Source: Malus domestica
Taxonomy: Eukaryota; Streptophyta; Magnoliopsida; Rosales; Rosaceae
Direction of reading: 5' to 3'
Assembly: GCF_042453785.1 (NCBI RefSeq)
Contig: NC_091661.1
Location: 25,969,501-26,033,500 of the forward strand
DNA: 64,000 nucleotides
Part shown: piece by piece, positions 59,301 through 64,000 of the stretch
How positions within the stretch are numbered: position 1 is the first letter of the stretch
How the letters are laid out: the number at the start of each line of letters is the position of its first letter
Position numbers and translations under genes: made by a program
The notes under the pieces: generated by a model
Told to the model about the DNA's origin: nothing
The model's database searches: none
Seen by the model: only the letters and a program-made list of their open reading frames with translations

Positions 59301-62300
59301 TTGAAATTAACATCCAATCTAAGAACGTAATTGTAGTACAATAAATTTGAGAAGACGATTCTCACCCGGCCACATTCAAAACCCACAGCAAGTCGGCCTC
59401 CAAAGTTTGCATATTGTAGGATGCATATAGGTGAATCAAGAATAGAAAACATGGCCGTGCACTGAAGCCCCTTTCCTTGTTGTAAATTTTTAACTGCAAC
59501 CAGCACCGCTCTTATTAGAAAATGAAACCACAACAACAACAAAGCCTTTTCCCACTAAGTGAGGTCAGCTGTATGAATCCTAGAACGCCAGCACTGCTCT
59601 TATTAGAAAATGAAACCGATCCACTAAATTTAAAATCAACGGAATAACAGAGACATCTGTAAATATAAAACCTCCTGCTATTTAAACGCAATAATAGAGA
59701 CGTCGGCACACAGTTAATATATATGTAAGCCCAACCTTCCTTATCAGTTTTTGTCACAAAGTGCACTCTGGTCTCTTCTGAACCACCTATTAGGTTATAA
59801 AGACGAACCTACACAATCTCAAACAAGAACAGAATCACTAAAGTATAAAATTAGGATGACCTAGTAGAAAGGCATCCATAAGATCAACTAAATCTTACCA
59901 GACCGCTATCGTCACCAACAGCTAGCCCTATAGTAACAGAACAGAAATCCAATGCTGATACCTTTGCACTTGCGCCCGTAGATCTGATTCCTTTTACCTT
60001 CCATTCATATTAAACAAGATAAAATGATTCTGAAGTTTATTCTCGAATATATCATGCAAAAACTGCCTGTGACAGCATACCAACCTCAGGTCCTAAATCA
60101 CAGTTAAGTGACAGAGCTGGATATGTGGCATCCCATATCCGAACTGATCCATCTTGGTATCCTGCTATATACAATCTCTCGACGTGATAATCTTCAGCAG
60201 TACAAAGCTGGCTGGGAATACCACCGGTCAAAGGCCACTTTTTACCACCGGTTGTTGAAGCGTATTCCACGTTAATCTTTCCAACTAAGACTTTCTAATG
60301 GCCAAAGACATACAAAGTTAACTAATTCATTCTAATGGCCAAATACGTATAAAGTTAACTAATTCAGAAATAAGGAAAAGAAAAAGAAAAAAATTGAATT
60401 GTGATCAGAAACTCAAATACCCTCGAGAGTTTCTTGTGATAAAAACGTATAGTACCTTAGAAAAAACTGAGGAGTATTCCTCATCTCTATGCACCAGAGA
60501 AAGCTTTGCAACTGTCATATATGGTTCAATAGTGGGTAAGAACACAGGATACTGCACTGCTGGAACAGCAGTCTTCTCCTTTTGCTGAGACATTAAGGCC
60601 AACAAGCAAGCCTTGTCATAGACATGCAGTTGTCCCTGATTTGTCAAAACAAATAGCAATGTGCCACTATTCTCCGTTGCACCAGCAGTCGGTAACAAAA
60701 CTATATCCGCAAATGAACCATTAAGTTTAAGGTCTGTACGGCCAACGCATTTCAGGCTTTCTATTCCTGAAGACCAATCAAGGCTCAGAACCTGTGAATG
60801 AGAAAAGAAACTAATATGTAACAATTATACTAATTATCACAAGAAAAACTGCATAACTAACAAAAAAAACGGAGTAAACAAGCTCATCTGGATCAACACC
60901 GTACCGTCAGAACTTCTTGAGATCCAATGTCATCACCACCATAGACAAAGAGTTGGCCCCTATGATGATTATCTAACCTATTTGCAGACCAGTGTAAAAC
61001 AATGACAGGGAGTCTTCTATCACCGGATGATAACTGTAGCTTTGCAACATTATTATCTAATTTTTCGGATTTCTGATCCTTGGTAGAGGCAGCAGTTGAT
61101 AAGTCCCAAAGCATTATATCACCATCTACATAGCCAACGGCAAGAATCGACCCATTGTCAGATACCCAACAAAGAGAGCTTATTTCTTTCTCCACCTGCT
61201 TGCTTTCTTCTGTAGCATCAGAAAGCTCCTTTGTTGTGTCATCTGGAGAATTAGTAACTGCCTTTTCCTTCACTTTCAGGTCCTTGGAACCTCTAACAAG
61301 AACAACTCGGTCCTCGGAAGCATCCCAAATAATGATGAGCCCATTCTCATATGCCATTACCAATCTGCAAAAGAACACATTTATGAATCCATATTTAATT
61401 AATGGAAGCGGTAACATGTATGCAGGTGTGAATAGTTATATGGTCGTAGCTTGTATGTGTGCATGCAAATATATGTTTGTGTGCACTATATGTTCATATT
61501 AGGAAATAGTTTGAACATTTGGCATTGCTTTGTAATGAAAAGCCAAGATCTAGGTATAGTATCTTCACATGATTTTTCTTGCCTGTTTCCCAGAGAACCA
61601 GGTTGGTGGAGAACTCCGACAACAGAAAGATGATCAGGCACTGACATTCCAGCTGCTTCTGCAAAATCAGTAATTAACTCAGCATTAGGATACAGTAGGC
61701 ATATGAGTTTTTCAGTACATGAAACTACGGCATCAGTGAATTATAAGAGCTTAAGCAATTACCGGCTATGAAATTTGCAGTAATATAGTACGGCAGTAAT
61801 TTTATTTTTCCATCTTCAACATCATACTTCAACACAGAGACCATTGCATATTCGCTTCCAATATACCTGGCATAACGATAGCGCAATGTTAAATTCCTTT
61901 GCCAAGTTTCACTTCGATTTTCAGCCAATTACTGTCAACTGGTTACACAGTACAATAATAAGCTTTACAACTGCTGTACATGTAATTAGTGCCATATATA
62001 ACAGAGAACGAAGTTATATTGCATTCCCACTGTAAAGAAGAAGCCATTCGCCTCTGTTCCAAATCCCAAACCTGCCAACATCAATAACCTATTAAACCTA
62101 TCAATATTGTCAGTATATACTATATGAACACGAAAAATGCAACATATAATACAAGGGTCAAGGTGAAAAAATAGATAGAAATCTTAAAGGTATCGGATAA
62201 TGCCTGGTAGCAGACGTCGGTTTTTTATAATAAAATTGGATAGCTTAAGAAAAAGCAATACCTGAATTTCATTTTCACTTGAGACACTGGCTAGAAAACC

Positions 62301-63446
62301 CTGATTTTGCAGGAACTGCAGAAATACACAAGGAAAACACGAACTACAAATAGTTAGAAACGTGCGAGATCCCATAAAATTTTGAAATATTTCTCAACGG
62401 AAACTAGGCCTCTTGAGGTGGAGCATGAAGACACTTTAAAGTAGGATTGGATTCGGTTTCCTTTTGGAAGAACGATAGCTAAAGTCTTTGTGAGCAAGGA
62501 CTAGAAATAAAAATAATATACCAATTGCTTCTTGCTTCAAAACTTACTAACCTCTAAGTTTTTAAAGGGCAGCGGCTTTGGAGATGTAAGAAGCCCTTCG
62601 ATATTATCACCACCGATCACTTTTATCCTACCATCCCTACATTCAATACACAATGAAGTCAACTTCAAGTTAACAAGCTCCCACATTTTGTATGTAACAC
62701 TCACTTCTTTCTGGTATTTTGAAGGAAGACACTACGGCATCATAAAAATGGACTCTTGAATTTGAACCAGAAACGTTGCAGAGGCTCATGCAAGCAGAAT
62801 ACTGATTGGACATGTATAACATACTGAAATTCGAAAGCAGGCATTGTCTATAACATATGTTAACTCACAGTGTTCCGATTGCCAACAGGCTTTGTGTGCG
62901 ATCAACTGCGAGAATGGACGAAGTAGATGGGATCCCATAGTGAACAACGACACGAGGATCCAAATCCGCTTGTGTAACCCTTGCCTGAGGCACATTATGC
63001 CAGATGAACAATATCAAAAATGCTTCACCACAACAATTACATATTATACAGTTTCAATTACAAATGCGGTAAGCATTCGAAAGCAATTTAGACGATTTTC
63101 ATTTCGATTTGTTTAGAAACTACACTAATTCAGCATTTAACGTCTCTCCCTATCAAATTTGATCTATGAGATGAGCTCATTAGCTCTGTTTCTCCTTCCA
63201 AATTCTTCTTTTTTTCGTGATTAAAACTTAAAATTATTTCATAATTCTAATTTGATCAGCTTCCATTGTAGCACGTCAATTAATTTCACTCCGAAAACAA
63301 TCAAATTACAAATAAAAATCAATTTTTAACGAAATGCGATTTAGGAAAAAAAAAACTCGAATTCAAATTACAACGGAAAATTATGGAGAGAGTACCTGCG
63401 AATTTGGTGGTTGCTGTGAAGATTTGTTGAAGAGCTTGGCAAACAT
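56364..63446 (-). CDS. TYN1-like: Plant tomosyn (WD40 protein with R-SNARE C terminus)
   Basis: 24 exons from 63446-63396 to 56471-56364 join in phase to 1118 aa; longest are 61364-60905, 60791-60456 and 59256-58962. It begins MFAKLFNKSSQQPPNSQ. The N-terminal two-thirds carries WD-repeat words (LLAIGTLDGRIKVIG, LAVGYVDGDIMLWDL, LYIAGYQDGSVRIWDA), the double-propeller fold of Lgl/tomosyn proteins. A C-terminal tail, TAEEIKAKYRDIG, then DVSAGAAAALARDKLAERQE and ELRSGAEDFASMARELAKRM, is an R-SNARE motif; the zero-layer Arg is R1093. There is no membrane anchor. Tomosyns compete with R-SNAREs for syntaxin/SNAP25 partners and so tune exocytosis; plant members (AtTYN1/2) act in secretion. The intron after 61583 is GC-AG. 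Two in-frame acceptors 6 nt apart occur at 57526/57532. An intron holds a SINE remnant. Confidence 0.92.
59530..59589 (-). mobile_element. 60-bp SINE 3'-end remnant in a tomosyn intron
   Basis: On the minus strand it reads 'ggattcatacagctgacctc', 'acttagtgggaaaaggcttt', 'gttgttgttgt', the 3' end of a common plant SINE. It is flanked by 28-bp direct repeats (59502-59529 and 59590-59617, one mismatch) beginning 'agcac(c/t)gctcttattagaa'. A 5'-truncated insertion with a long target duplication. Confidence 0.82.
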
Positions 63447-64000
63447 AGTGATGCAGCGACGAGTTTTGGATGGAGCGTCAGCTTCTGTATATTCTTCGTC
63501 TGAATTTTGCTGAAAAAACGAAGGGAAAATATGGTTTCTTTTGGTTCGGCTTCTTCGTTTCAGGTGCGGTACGGACGACGATGCTGGCGCGCCACGTAGA
63601 GGATGTTTATTGGGAATTGTGTCTTGCAATGGACGGTGATGCAAGGAGGGAGGAGGACTCACGGACCGTCGGATTAGTAAAGTTCTTGCTATGATTGATT
63701 TCAGATTAAAGGCGTTTATATGACTCACACCTTCATGACATCATATTTCGTTTTGAGAAATAAAATGTTTTTTTTTTTTTTTAACGGATATGATCTTCAG
63801 ATGAAATTCTTTCACGGGAGAACGCAAGCAATATCTCTAATAAAATAAAAATATATCGATCATAAATATCTAATCATGATCACAATGATCACGAAATGAT
63901 GCCCTTTGTAATTACTATTTGGTTTTCATGGATTAGACATAACTCCTTTGTAATTACTATTTGGTTTTCATGGATTAGACATAACAACTTTTTTTTCGAC
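63447..64000. other. Upstream region of tomosyn, to the window edge
   Basis: 5'UTR and promoter side of the minus-strand tomosyn gene. No other gene seen. A 42-bp unit is duplicated in tandem near the edge (63903-63944 and 63945-63986, 'cctttgtaattactatttgg' to 'gattagacataac'). Confidence 0.55.
63903..63986. repeat. 42-bp tandem duplication
   Basis: Two nearly identical copies, period 42, as described for the surrounding region. The repeat could continue beyond the window. Confidence 0.82.

Overview
The window is nuclear DNA of a flowering plant, most likely a woody member of the rose family (apple/pear-like). Reasons: AT-rich intergenic DNA, spliced eudicot-type genes, many short MITEs with 9-bp target duplications, a Cassandra (5S-bearing) TRIM element, and SINE and LINE ends of a kind I associate with Rosaceae. 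The family-level assignment is inference.

Six protein-coding genes could be assembled exon by exon with an uninterrupted frame: a D53/SMXL6-7-8-like strigolactone repressor (3246-7157, +, 3 exons, 1081 aa); an ALFIN-LIKE PHD-finger protein (8224-10902, +, 5 exons, 236 aa); a jasmonate-induced oxygenase-type 2OG dioxygenase (18613-20915, -, 3 exons, 361 aa); an ankyrin plus tandem CCCH zinc-finger protein of the SZF1/SZF2 type (46782-48779, +, one coding exon plus a 5'UTR intron, 665 aa); a plastid omega-3 desaturase FAD7/FAD8 (51996-54337, -, 8 exons, 442 aa); and a plant tomosyn with a C-terminal R-SNARE (56364-63446, -, 24 exons, 1118 aa). The order ALFIN-LIKE / JOX / FAD7-8 / tomosyn mirrors Arabidopsis At5g05610-05600-05580-05570 and, in part, At3g11200-11180-11170. 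This block is therefore conserved, here stretched by about 26 kb of mobile-element DNA and with an SZF gene between JOX and FAD. FAD7/8 makes the trienoic precursor of jasmonate and JOX inactivates jasmonate, so both ends of one hormone pathway sit in one neighbourhood.

The 21-46 kb interval is a transposon graveyard. Its centre (24963-31905) holds two opposed copies of one non-autonomous LTR retrotransposon family. They share LTRs, primer-binding site, leader and 3' internal domain, but their cargo is different sets of broken host-gene pieces: PB1 protein and a possible anthranilate phosphoribosyltransferase in one; a presequence, alpha/beta hydrolase, serpin and PRP38/SRL1 splicing factor in the other. 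No gag or pol was seen. I consider this the most unusual object in the window.

Other structure: a three-LTR Cassandra array inside an older MITE (13.1-14.9 kb); a 677-bp tandem duplication whose second copy carries two insertions with clean target duplications, the first copy serving as the empty site (32.5-34.9 kb); a near-perfect 975-bp palindrome (38.6-39.6 kb); two nested foldback elements (41.2-42.5 kb); a SINE and a LINE 3' end (49.6-50.6 kb); and a 60-bp SINE remnant in a tomosyn intron. No tRNA, functional rRNA gene, CRISPR array or prokaryotic feature was found.
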